DNA from: Calliphora vicina
Taxonomy: Eukaryota; Arthropoda; Insecta; Diptera; Calliphoridae
DNA: 64,000 bases
NCBI RefSeq assembly: GCF_958450345.1
Contig: NC_088780.1
Coordinates: 127,238,226 to 127,302,225, forward strand
Reading direction: 5' to 3'
In this document: piece after piece, positions 47,020-57,680 of the stretch
Numbering within the stretch: position 1 is the first letter of the stretch
Layout of the letters: every line of letters starts with the position of its first letter
Translations under genes and position numbers: made by a program
The notes under the pieces: generated by a model
Database searches by the model: none
Told to the model about the DNA's origin: nothing
What the model saw: the letters and a program-made list of their open reading frames with translations, nothing else

Positions 47020-47555
47020 AGTTGGATCATTGCTCACGCTTCCAATGAAGATGCTGCTATAAACTTCTGCCGAAAAATTCTCAAAACAATTGTTGGATAC
47101 CGGAAATGAAAAACTTCCAATTGATCCGGCCACAAATGATGCCAAAAGCAAACTAATATTGAAGCCATTGTCGACATGGTATTCCCAAGTCTTACAACCA
47201 ACTACAAAAATTAGGATTGTATGTGGAAACGTGCAATTTTTGCACCAAAAAATTATAATTTCAACAAGCTCAAAGAACAAATTCAATTGGAACTGCCTGG
47301 CGAAACAATGAAATACAAATCGATTGACACAGTAATGAACGAAGAATTAGCCATCAATTAACCTACTGAATTTTTGAATTCATTAGAACCAGAAGAAATA
47401 TTAACGTTGAAGGTTGGATCACCGATAATGCTTCTCGGCAAATTAAATGCACCCATAATATGCAACGGAAAAGATTGACCATCAAAAAATGTTAACAAAA
47501 TTTAATTGAGACAACAATCATCGGTGGTAGATTTGAAGGCGAAGACGTGAAAAAT
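47020..47555 (+). pseudogene. Pif1-type helicase relic, probably Helitron-derived
   Basis: Fragments in shifting frames line up with the C-terminal half of Pif1-family helicases. SAEKFSKQLLDTGNEKLPID (from 47066) matches the F...LL.IGNG..P.D block. An IEAIVDMVFPSL-like piece starts at 47158. MWKRAIFAPKN matches the L.ERAIL.PKN block. YKSIDTVMNEELAIN is followed by a stop, then PTEFLNSLEP and LKVGSPIMLLGKLN.PIICNG, the conserved LK.G.P(V/I)MLL.N....CNG block. A final IIGGRFEGEDV lies at about 47510. There are multiple frameshifts and stops, and the N-terminal Rep part is absent. In insects such degraded Pif1 sequences usually come from Helitrons. A nuclear gene copy is less likely. Confidence 0.7.
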
Positions 47556-48060
47556 TTTTAATATGTCGTAGTATGTAAACTCGGATGTGACAATGGGAAA
47601 CCTCTATTAACATATTTTCTATTTCTTTTTGGAATAGCTTTGGTTAAAAGTAAACGAAAATTAAAAATTTTCTGTATTACAAGATCTCCAGGATCTGTGA
47701 AAATTCATTTCAACCGGACCAGTTGTCATGACATTTCCCAAATATTTTAATTTTGACCCAATGAGAAGTAAACGATAAAAGTGATAATGATTGCATCTGT
47801 CTTATACAATATTTAAAATATGTCAAACATTTTAAAATTTAATGACAATATGATTTGTTTATTTGGACAATATCAACTGGTTTTCTATTAAGCTCATACC
47901 AGATTAAGTATTTATATAACAGTTCATTTTAACTCAAGCAATATTAAAAGTACTTCTTCACATAAAAACTTAACACAAAGTTGTTTAATTATGTATGTTT
48001 TGTAAGTAAAATATAATAACTAATTAACATACATTTATGGTAAGGATAATTTTTACATCT
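47556..48060. other. AT-rich non-coding stretch
   Basis: Nothing recognised. Confidence 0.35.
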
Positions 48061-48061
48061 T

Positions 48062-48191
48062 ACCCCCAGCAACACGAAGTCTGGTTATGTGTTAACTAAT
48101 AGTTATACTGACAGTTCTCATACAAAAATAATATTAAACGACAGTATAACTATTAGTTAGCACCTAACCAGTCTTCGTGTTAATGGGGGTT
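48062..48191. mobile_element. Hairpin MITE, ~130 bp
   Basis: ACCCCCAGCAACACGAAGTC..GTTAACTAATAGTTATACTG is inverted as CAGTATAACTATTAGTTAGC...TCTTCGTGTTAATGGGGGTT. The two arms make up nearly the whole element. TTA lies at both outer edges but cannot be separated from the palindrome. Confidence 0.7.
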
Positions 48192-48892
48192 ACTCATTTT
48201 TAATACACTTTTTGTTAAAAGTAGAAACAATAGCTGTTTAAATTTGCTCAGAATAGAATCTTTTATAAATTACAATTGCTTCATCATTATAATATCCATT
48301 TTCACAAAACCTCACTTAAAACCTTTTCTCATAAAAAGGATTTATTTAAATAACTATACGAACAGAACCACACTCACGTTTCTGCGAAACATAAATAATT
48401 GGTAACATTTAAACATAACATTGACAACATTACTTCATTCCAATCCCATGGGTGACAGTCAAAAGATACATTTACTACAACCACCACCATCTATCAACTT
48501 TTATTTCCATTAATTACACAAAATACACAAACTCAACTCTCGTTTGTTTGGCAAAAATAAAAAATAAAAGGAAAACCAACTTAAATAATCGTGCTTTATG
48601 AAAACATTATTACAAAGAATTAACATGCTTTTTTTTCCTTTGCATGCATCAGCAAATGGGGAAAAATATACATACATATATAGTCATATATTTTTGTCAT
48701 TCGAACGAATGAATGGTGTCTGTCTATTTCTCTGTCAGTCAGTTAAAATGACACGTTTTGTAACGAAAAACATATTTTGCGGTTAATTTGTGTTTACTCA
48801 TGTAAACATAAATGCAGCTACATATGTACGTACATTAGGGTGGCCCGTTTCCATGAAAGATATATAAGGTGTAGATTTTTCCAACGTAAGAA
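48192..48892. other. Non-coding stretch
   Basis: No gene. At 48836 TTAGGGTGGCCCG looks like a TA-flanked element end, but no convincing partner was found. Confidence 0.3.
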
Positions 48893-49240
48893 CGTATGGC
48901 CACTCAAGCCCGACCATATAATACCCTACACTAACTAAATTAGCAAAAACATTTTTCTTTTAAAATTTCGATAATTTATTTAATTCGTGAGTGATTTTTG
49001 GAAATGGGTCCTATATTTCAGCTATGACAAATTATGGACCGATCACCATGAAATAAGGTCGTGTGATTTATGGCTATGTGAAATTTATTTATGTTGAATT
49101 TTATATGTATTCACACAAAATTCAACATAAATAACTTTCATATAGACATAAATCACACGACCTAATTTCATGGTGATCGGTCCATAATTGGTCATAGCTC
49201 CCATATAAGGCCCACTTCCGCAAATCACTCACAAATAAAA
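48893..49240. repeat. DINE-like repeat folded into a long palindrome
   Basis: A family start (ACTCAAGCCCGACCATATAA) leads into an arm at 48987-49113 (GTGAGTGATTTTTGGAAATG... GGACCGATCACCATGAAATA). It is repeated inverted at 49116-49232 (TTTCATGGTGATCGGTCCAT...CACTTCCGCAAATCACTCAC). The arms are about 115-125 bp with scattered mismatches and almost no spacer, around TATATGTATTCACACAA. Confidence 0.72.
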
Positions 49241-49244
49241 ATTA

Positions 49245-50747
49245 CACTATACAACAAAATCAATTTTTTTTCCAAAATTACATGGTCCGACCAATGTCTA
49301 AGCTTTCTTTTGAGAAAAGACAAAAACGGCCAATTTTGACAAAAATGGCAAAAAAGTTTTTGAACTAGGAAAACAATTTCACAATTTTTTAATTTTTTTC
49401 CTCAGATTGAAAAAATTGCTATCTAAACTATTTGGGACAAATGTAATAAGTTACATGGATGAGAAAAAACACATGTTTGGCCAAAATATAAAATTTTGAC
49501 CCGTCTTTGTGTCTAAATTACTATCCCATAGAACTGAATTTGGTGGAAATTTCATGCCGATCGGAAGACACCGATTTCAAAAGTTGGTTCACTTGAATTT
49601 AAATCCCCCATATTTAAATTTTAGTAAATCGTTATAAATATAATAACGTAAACTTTCTTAAATTGATTTTTTATTGAAACTTAATATATATAAATTAAAA
49701 GTATACGGTATATCGGTATTTTTAGTATCGAGAAAGGTACAATATATCGATAAATATTAGAATCAAAACACTAAATGATTTTCGACTCTTTATCGCACTG
49801 CACTCTAACACGCATATTCTCGACATTATATCGAAATCTAAATCGATAAAATTTCACGTCAAAATATTAATTTTTGAAATAAATTCGAAAATTTTTCCAA
49901 AAAATTTAAATTAAATCAAATATTTTTGAGCAATGGTATATTAGACTAAATTAAACTTTTAGTTTGGTTTTGTCCACCATTTTTGGTGAACCATCCTAAT
50001 ATATACATTTCCTCACACTTATAGAGCTAATACACATTTACTGTGTGTATGTGTCAATTTACATGGTAATGTAAAATATTGTAAACAACTGGCGTTTTTT
50101 CAACGAACTTTGTCTCTCTACAGGTGACATAATTATACGTTATTCTTTCTAACGGAATAATTTTTAATGTTTAGTATTCATCATACTCACGATGCAGCAT
50201 AAGGTTTTACAATTCTCCCCTAAGCAGATGGTAAAATAATAGAGATATTAGTGACTCTTAGTTAAATTTTAACTATTTTTTGTTTCATACTAAATTTTTG
50301 GGGTACTTTAAAATAAAATTCTTAATAAATGCCAAATTAACCCTAGGCTCTCTTTTGTTGTGTCTTATTTCTGACTTTCTGCTTGGATTTTCCGTTTTGG
50401 TGTATTCAGGGACTTATAATAAAATTTCACGGATAATATTATTGCTGAACAGTTTAACCACTTAAATCCCTGTATTAATGGTGTTTTTGGTCTATTTTAA
50501 AAGAAGCACAAAAAAGACCCATGTCTTGAAGATTTAGAGGGTTAACATATTCTACAAAAAATGTTCACCGTAACATTTTACATAAAATTGCTGAACACAT
50601 TTTCTACCTAAAATGTAAGGATCACATGGTTTCTTATGCCGATTAACAATAAAAATGTGCCAGAGTTGGGAAACTTTAACTCTTTTTAGTCTCCTCTATC
50701 AACATTTATTGGTCGGACCTTGTAATTTTTTTTTGTGTTGAACAGTG
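49245..50747. mobile_element. Long-TIR element CACTATACAAC, insertion D
   Basis: The left end CACTATACAACAAAATCAAT and then TACATGGTCCGACCAAT matches, inverted, the right end ATTGGTCGGACCTTGTAA... TTTTGTGTTGAACAGTG (about 50690-50747). TTA precedes the left end. The right flank, after subtracting the nested Transib-like element, reads TAG, so a target duplication is not confirmed. R3-type sequence lies inside at 49380-49620. No intact ORF. Tandem duplication 2 begins within it (50049). Confidence 0.6.
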
Positions 50748-51768
50748 CACAGTGGGGATCTGAGATAAAAAGTGAAAATAAATCTGTAACTTCTAAACGA
50801 ATATACCGATTTTAATAAATCCCATGTCTATAGAGGAGGCGTTGATAAGTTTAAGGTTTGAATTTGGGCACCAAGGAGGCCCGAGCTACAATGCCCCAAA
50901 GTGGGTCTCCTCGGTTATATCAAAAATTAAAAATGATGCCAGTTTTTTGTTTGCGATCCGATTTAAAAGATTTTTATATATTGTTACGAAATTGTACTTG
51001 AATTCAAATATAACGATTTTAACACGGCTGATTTAAAAGTAGCATAATGCTTTCAAATAGCAGTGCTGTAATAGCAAACTGTAACATATCTATGGGCATT
51101 ATTAACATTGAATAAAAGCTTTCAGTTGACCATTGATCGTAAGTTGGCAACGCTGTTTGCTGCGACCGTATATTCGAATTCGAATATTCAGTTAAAGAAC
51201 ATTGTAGAAAGTACACCACAGATGGCGTATGTATTAGAAAGCTCTCGACAGTTAAAGAGCAATCTAGAGTGCAGATGGCAGTGTTATAAATAGTGGCAGA
51301 GGTTGGGTTTCAAACAAAAAAGTTATAAACTAATAAGACTTTTAGAACTATGTTTGTTGGTTTGTCATGAATTAACACTTTTTTTTTTTTGCAGCACAAC
51401 AAGACTTTGTTTAAACTAAAAAGATATTTTACGACATTATGACAATACGACCTAATAGGAGACCGTTTGAATCCCCCAATTGTTTTGTTTTCCATTTTTT
51501 TCCAAAAAAGTACTTACATTAGTTTTAAATTATACAGAAAATAAGACAAAGATAAATAGTGTATTTATATTTTTCTGAAAGACAGCATTTCGGGAAATAT
51601 ATATATATTGGGGCATTGTGGCTCGGCGCCCCCTCGTTGATATAAGTCCAAATTCAAAGCTTAAACTTATCAACACCTCCTCTATAGCCATGGGAATTTT
51701 TATTAAAATCGGTCTATTCGTTTAGAAGTTACAGATTTATTTCTACTTTTTTCAGATTCCCCACTGTG
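50748..51768. mobile_element. Transib-like TIR element, 5-bp TSD (copy 1)
   Basis: The ends CACAGTGGGGATCTGAGATA and CAGATTCCCCACTGTG are inverted. The arms match for about 150 bp (AATAAATCTGTAACTTCTAA, GAGGAGGCGTTGATAAGTTT, and the innermost TACAATGCCCCAA). It is flanked by CAGTG (50743-50747 and 51769-51773). CACAGTG termini and 5-bp duplications are the known marks of Transib elements. No transposase is present, so the call is by ends only. A partial solo LTR is nested at 50982-51305. Confidence 0.68.
50982..51305 (+). mobile_element. 5'-partial LTR of the 851-1459 family
   Basis: It begins TGTTACGAAATTGTACTTG and keeps the long-form U3 and the TATA region (GTTATAAATAGTGGCAGAGG), then breaks off at GGTTG, 324 bp in. 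Sequence after it (GGTTTCAAACAAAAAAG) is unrelated to the LTR. An identical copy lies at 54867-55190. Confidence 0.8.
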
Positions 51769-52023
51769 CAGTGTAGATAATAGCAAAAAACAATCAGATT
51801 CAAATTCATTTCATGCTACATGCTAATTGGGAGCTTAATTTTCGCCGCAATATTAGGCTAAAACATACCAATTAAAATAAAGCAAATATAGTCAGTTTAA
51901 ATTATTATTTTTACACTTTAAATATTGTAATATGCTCTAAATACCTTCATATAGCAACAATTTAATAATTTCTCCTATTCAAATCATCTTGAAAAAAACG
52001 TTCAAGTGTTTTTGTTTTTTCAG

Positions 52024-52195
52024 TCGTGGTTGTCATTCTCGTGGAATTGCCCATATACTTCATTCATTGAACGAAGGATGTATTAAGAACTCAAGCATCA
52101 AAATGCCATTCGTACAGAGTGTTCCTCGAGCTTTAGTAGTAGCACTCGATGATCTCTCATTTTTGCTTAACGAATCAGAATACGATAAAACTTAA
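52024..52195 (+). CDS. Candidate terminal exon (copy 1)
   Basis: A strong 3' splice site (TTTTTGTTTTTTCAG, ending at 52023) is followed by an open frame of about 57 codons to TAA at 52193. One base completes the preceding codon, then RGCHSRGIAHILHSLNEGCI continues to SVPRALVVALDDLSFLLNES. Composition is protein-like and more GC-rich than its surroundings. AATAAA within TAAAATAAATTG about 85 bp after the stop could be a polyadenylation signal. I do not recognise the protein. No upstream exon is identified in the window, and the neighbours are transposon relics, so it may be a real last exon of an unseen gene or a captured fragment. Confidence 0.38.
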
Positions 52196-53249
52196 ATACA
52201 TACTATTATTGCCTCCCCAATGCTATCTATTATTTCATCTAATTTTTCTGTATTGATGCAACCATATCTGCATCTGTAAAATAAATTGTCAAAAACATTA
52301 CCTGTCACAGTGTAAGTAAATATATTTATGTAAATGTATGAGTGTAAACAATAACACATTTGCCATTATGGATATTCATGCAGACACATATAAATACATG
52401 AAGGCAGTTCAAAATATTCATTCAAATTTACATATAAACTCAAACTTCTAAATGCAATGAATATGAATACATGCAAATGCATTTACAGTCACTTACACAC
52501 AAATGGCAGATGTTAGTTCAGTATTTACAAATGATTTCCTTCCCTAACATTTAAACCAAAAAAAAAGCATACTGCATGTATGATATATTCTCACAAATAT
52601 ACATACATACTTACAAACATACATGTACACATACCAACACATAATATTTGCATATTGAAATTTCCGCCATATCTGTATTTTCAACTATTTACTGTGACAC
52701 AAATTTGACATACATTGCATACGATCAACCAAAATCATCAAATGAATCACAGCAGATGCAAAATTGTTTCGTTCATATTTGCTTACATTCATACTGCTGT
52801 GCACGTATGTATGTACACGATTACACACATACTTTTGTATATATGTATATACATCTATACATATGTACATGTATGTACATTGTACATAGATTTATGTAGA
52901 CAATGTAAAATTGTGTCATTAGGTTAAATAAAAACGAGTGTTATTTGTTAAGAATTTAATTTAAAAATAAAACACTGCTAAAATTATTTCTTTTTCAAAT
53001 AAACATTTAAGTTTTATTTACGCCATTTGAAATGACTGAAAATAAGCCTAAAAACTTGATGGCGAACATAGTTTCTCAATTAAATGAATTAATATTTTGA
53101 CATACAGTTCTCAGCAAATAATTCACTTAACCACTAATGTATGACGTAATAGGTAGGAAATAAATATATGGTTTGTTTGTTTAGTTTCTAATTTATACTA
53201 TCTTTACTTGCTTTGGAAATGTTCAATACGAAATGTAAAGAAAACAAAT
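52196..53249. other. AT-rich stretch with TACATA/ACATAC simple repeats
   Basis: Imperfect (TACA)n and (ATGTAC)n runs lie around 52600-52900. ORFs across them (tyrosine/histidine-rich) are low-complexity artefacts. The same sequence recurs at 56081-57134. Confidence 0.5.
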
Positions 53250-53371
53250 TATATGGTCGGTCAAGCCTGACACTATAATACACCGAGTATATGAGCAAAC
53301 ACATTTTTATTCCTTATGCGTTTGTGCAGATGTTTGTGCAGACTCCCAAAAATACCAGTCTAACACTCACT
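53250..53371 (+). repeat. DINE-like remnant (copy 1)
   Basis: GGTCGGTCAAGCCTGACACT next to TATGCGTTTGTGCAGATGTT and CAGTCTAACACTCACTTTA joins the two ends of the family with the middle deleted. The duplicate is at 57135-57256. Confidence 0.5.
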
Positions 53372-53375
53372 TTAA

Positions 53376-53629
53376 CACATTGACTGCCACGTCGGACACA
53401 TATGTGTGACACTGCACTATGCGGTTTACGTCACGTCGGACACATATGTCCGACACGACTTTTATTCTCTCTAGCCATGTCAGAAAATAGTGCTGGATTT
53501 TAGAATTTTTTCGATGTTGTCTGGAAGTTTCTCATCAAAACTGTAATCTTCACATTCTTCATCACTTTCAGAACTTGTACTGAGTATTTTTTCTAACTCA
53601 GTATCCCATAATAAATTCTTTTTCGCCAT
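53376..53629 (-). mobile_element. piggyBac-like end plus transposase start, internally deleted (copy 1)
   Basis: TTAA (53372-53375) is followed by CACATTGACTGCCACGTCGG and subterminal GGACACATATGT(G/C)C palindromes, a typical piggyBac-type end. Only 100 bp further in, a 49-codon minus-strand ORF (53480-53629) begins MAKKNLLWDTELEKILSTSS and is strongly acidic (ESDEECED), like the N-terminus of piggyBac-family transposases. It ends at a stop before any catalytic region. End and start codon thus sit side by side with the body deleted. The other terminus is replaced by hAT-1 sequence from 53648. Confidence 0.5.
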
Positions 53630-54632
53630 TTCGTAAGACCCTCTTATTTATGCAAAAAGCTAGACATTGGGGTCTAAATAGCTGTACAAATCGAAAAAAA
53701 CTGGACATTAAAAAAATTACTGAGAAAATGTTAATTTTGGTTTTGTGTAAATAATTATAATTAAAATATATTTTTATCCATTGTAATGAACATATCTGTG
53801 GACATTTGACAAAACGACTTCTCTCGAGATAAGACAATTTTACAGGATTTTTGTAGTAAATATAAAATTTGAATGCGCTTCTTTTGGTCATATTTCTATG
53901 ACTTTTAGAACATAAGATACGCAATCGAAAAAAATGTGTCAATTTACATGGTAATGTAAAATATTGTAAACAACTGGCGTTTTTTCAACGAACTTTGTCT
54001 CTCTACAGGTGACATAATTATACGTTATTCTTTCTAACGGAATAATTTTTAATGTTTAGTATTCATCATACTCACGATGCAGCATAAGGTTTTACAATTC
54101 TCCCCTAAGCAGATGGTAAAATAATAGAGATATTAGTGACTCTTAGTTAAATTTTAACTATTTTTTGTTTCATACTAAATTTTTGGGGTACTTTAAAATA
54201 AAATTCTTAATAAATGCCAAATTAACCCTAGGCTCTCTTTTGTTGTGTCTTATTTCTGACTTTCTGCTTGGATTTTCCGTTTTGGTGTATTCAGGGACTT
54301 ATAATAAAATTTCACGGATAATATTATTGCTGAACAGTTTAACCACTTAAATCCCTGTATTAATGGTGTTTTTGGTCTATTTTAAAAGAAGCACAAAAAA
54401 GACCCATGTCTTGAAGATTTAGAGGGTTAACATATTCTACAAAAAATGTTCACCGTAACATTTTACATAAAATTGCTGAACACATTTTCTACCTAAAATG
54501 TAAGGATCACATGGTTTCTTATGCCGATTAACAATAAAAATGTGCCAGAGTTGGGAAACTTTAACTCTTTTTAGTCTCCTCTATCAACATTTATTGGTCG
54601 GACCTTGTAATTTTTTTTTGTGTTGAACAGTG

Positions 54633-55653
54633 CACAGTGGGGATCTGAGATAAAAAGTGAAAATAAATCTGTAACTTCTAAACGAATATACCGATTTTAA
54701 TAAATCCCATGTCTATAGAGGAGGCGTTGATAAGTTTAAGGTTTGAATTTGGGCACCAAGGAGGCCCGAGCTACAATGCCCCAAAGTGGGTCTCCTCGGT
54801 TATATCAAAAATTAAAAATGATGCCAGTTTTTTGTTTGCGATCCGATTTAAAAGATTTTTATATATTGTTACGAAATTGTACTTGAATTCAAATATAACG
54901 ATTTTAACACGGCTGATTTAAAAGTAGCATAATGCTTTCAAATAGCAGTGCTGTAATAGCAAACTGTAACATATCTATGGGCATTATTAACATTGAATAA
55001 AAGCTTTCAGTTGACCATTGATCGTAAGTTGGCAACGCTGTTTGCTGCGACCGTATATTCGAATTCGAATATTCAGTTAAAGAACATTGTAGAAAGTACA
55101 CCACAGATGGCGTATGTATTAGAAAGCTCTCGACAGTTAAAGAGCAATCTAGAGTGCAGATGGCAGTGTTATAAATAGTGGCAGAGGTTGGGTTTCAAAC
55201 AAAAAAGTTATAAACTAATAAGACTTTTAGAACTATGTTTGTTGGTTTGTCATGAATTAACACTTTTTTTTTTTTGCAGCACAACAAGACTTTGTTTAAA
55301 CTAAAAAGATATTTTACGACATTATGACAATACGACCTAATAGGAGACCGTTTGAATCCCCCAATTGTTTTGTTTTCCATTTTTTTCCAAAAAAGTACTT
55401 ACATTAGTTTTAAATTATACAGAAAATAAGACAAAGATAAATAGTGTATTTATATTTTTCTGAAAGACAGCATTTCGGGAAATATATATATATTGGGGCA
55501 TTGTGGCTCGGCGCCCCCTCGTTGATATAAGTCCAAATTCAAAGCTTAAACTTATCAACACCTCCTCTATAGCCATGGGAATTTTTATTAAAATCGGTCT
55601 ATTCGTTTAGAAGTTACAGATTTATTTCTACTTTTTTCAGATTCCCCACTGTG
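54633..55653. mobile_element. Transib-like TIR element (copy 2, by duplication)
   Basis: Identical to 50748-51768 at offset 3885. Confidence 0.68.
54867..55190 (+). mobile_element. 5'-partial LTR (duplicate)
   Basis: Same as 50982-51305, part of tandem copy 2. Confidence 0.8.
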
Positions 55654-55908
55654 CAGTGTAGATAATAGCAAAAAACAATCAGATTCAAATTCATTTCATG
55701 CTACATGCTAATTGGGAGCTTAATTTTCGCCGCAATATTAGGCTAAAACATACCAATTAAAATAAAGCAAATATAGTCAGTTTAAATTATTATTTTTACA
55801 CTTTAAATATTGTAATATGCTCTAAATACCTTCATATAGCAACAATTTAATAATTTCTCCTATTCAAATCATCTTGAAAAAAACGTTCAAGTGTTTTTGT
55901 TTTTTCAG

Positions 55909-56080
55909 TCGTGGTTGTCATTCTCGTGGAATTGCCCATATACTTCATTCATTGAACGAAGGATGTATTAAGAACTCAAGCATCAAAATGCCATTCGTAC
56001 AGAGTGTTCCTCGAGCTTTAGTAGTAGCACTCGATGATCTCTCATTTTTGCTTAACGAATCAGAATACGATAAAACTTAA
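55909..56080 (+). CDS. Candidate terminal exon (copy 2)
   Basis: Exact duplicate of 52024-52195, with the same splice acceptor, frame and stop. Confidence 0.38.
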
Positions 56081-57260
56081 ATACATACTATTATTGCCTC
56101 CCCAATGCTATCTATTATTTCATCTAATTTTTCTGTATTGATGCAACCATATCTGCATCTGTAAAATAAATTGTCAAAAACATTACCTGTCACAGTGTAA
56201 GTAAATATATTTATGTAAATGTATGAGTGTAAACAATAACACATTTGCCATTATGGATATTCATGCAGACACATATAAATACATGAAGGCAGTTCAAAAT
56301 ATTCATTCAAATTTACATATAAACTCAAACTTCTAAATGCAATGAATATGAATACATGCAAATGCATTTACAGTCACTTACACACAAATGGCAGATGTTA
56401 GTTCAGTATTTACAAATGATTTCCTTCCCTAACATTTAAACCAAAAAAAAAGCATACTGCATGTATGATATATTCTCACAAATATACATACATACTTACA
56501 AACATACATGTACACATACCAACACATAATATTTGCATATTGAAATTTCCGCCATATCTGTATTTTCAACTATTTACTGTGACACAAATTTGACATACAT
56601 TGCATACGATCAACCAAAATCATCAAATGAATCACAGCAGATGCAAAATTGTTTCGTTCATATTTGCTTACATTCATACTGCTGTGCACGTATGTATGTA
56701 CACGATTACACACATACTTTTGTATATATGTATATACATCTATACATATGTACATGTATGTACATTGTACATAGATTTATGTAGACAATGTAAAATTGTG
56801 TCATTAGGTTAAATAAAAACGAGTGTTATTTGTTAAGAATTTAATTTAAAAATAAAACACTGCTAAAATTATTTCTTTTTCAAATAAACATTTAAGTTTT
56901 ATTTACGCCATTTGAAATGACTGAAAATAAGCCTAAAAACTTGATGGCGAACATAGTTTCTCAATTAAATGAATTAATATTTTGACATACAGTTCTCAGC
57001 AAATAATTCACTTAACCACTAATGTATGACGTAATAGGTAGGAAATAAATATATGGTTTGTTTGTTTAGTTTCTAATTTATACTATCTTTACTTGCTTTG
57101 GAAATGTTCAATACGAAATGTAAAGAAAACAAATTATATGGTCGGTCAAGCCTGACACTATAATACACCGAGTATATGAGCAAACACATTTTTATTCCTT
57201 ATGCGTTTGTGCAGATGTTTGTGCAGACTCCCAAAAATACCAGTCTAACACTCACTTTAA

Positions 57261-57514
57261 CACATTGACTGCCACGTCGGACACATATGTGTGACACTGC
57301 ACTATGCGGTTTACGTCACGTCGGACACATATGTCCGACACGACTTTTATTCTCTCTAGCCATGTCAGAAAATAGTGCTGGATTTTAGAATTTTTTCGAT
57401 GTTGTCTGGAAGTTTCTCATCAAAACTGTAATCTTCACATTCTTCATCACTTTCAGAACTTGTACTGAGTATTTTTTCTAACTCAGTATCCCATAATAAA
57501 TTCTTTTTCGCCAT
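57261..57514 (-). mobile_element. piggyBac-like end plus transposase start (copy 2)
   Basis: Exact duplicate of 53376-53629. Confidence 0.5.
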
Positions 57515-57680
57515 TTCGTAAGACCCTCTTATTTATGCAAAAAGCTAGACATTGGGGTCTAAATAGCTGTACAAATCGAAAAAAACTGGACATTAAAAAA
57601 ATTACTGAGAAAATGTTAATTTTGGTTTTGTGTAAATAATTATAATTAAAATATATTTTTATCCATTGTAATGAACATAT

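Larger units (their letters stand above)
50049..53933 (+). repeat. Exact tandem duplication 2, copy 1 (3885 bp)
   Basis: Identical, in the segments compared, to 53934-57818 at a constant offset of 3885. Homology starts at ATGTGTCAATTTAC and ends in the A-run after CAATCG. The bases just outside differ at once, so there is no junction microhomology. It contains the right half of insertion D, a Transib-like element with a partial LTR, a candidate exon, a piggyBac-like end and the start of a hAT-1 copy. Confidence 0.95.

Noticed and set aside
48836..49993. Possible TA-flanked element from GGGTGGCCCG to AACCATCC
   Set aside because: The two ends match for only a few bases and several other elements lie between.
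52648..52927. Tyr/His-rich ORFs on both strands
   Set aside because: They come from TACATA/ATGTAC simple repeats.
53598..53942. 114-codon minus-strand ORF (and 57483-57809)
   Set aside because: It crosses three unrelated repeats (piggyBac-like end, hAT-1, TIR element); the two versions differ only because of the duplication junction.
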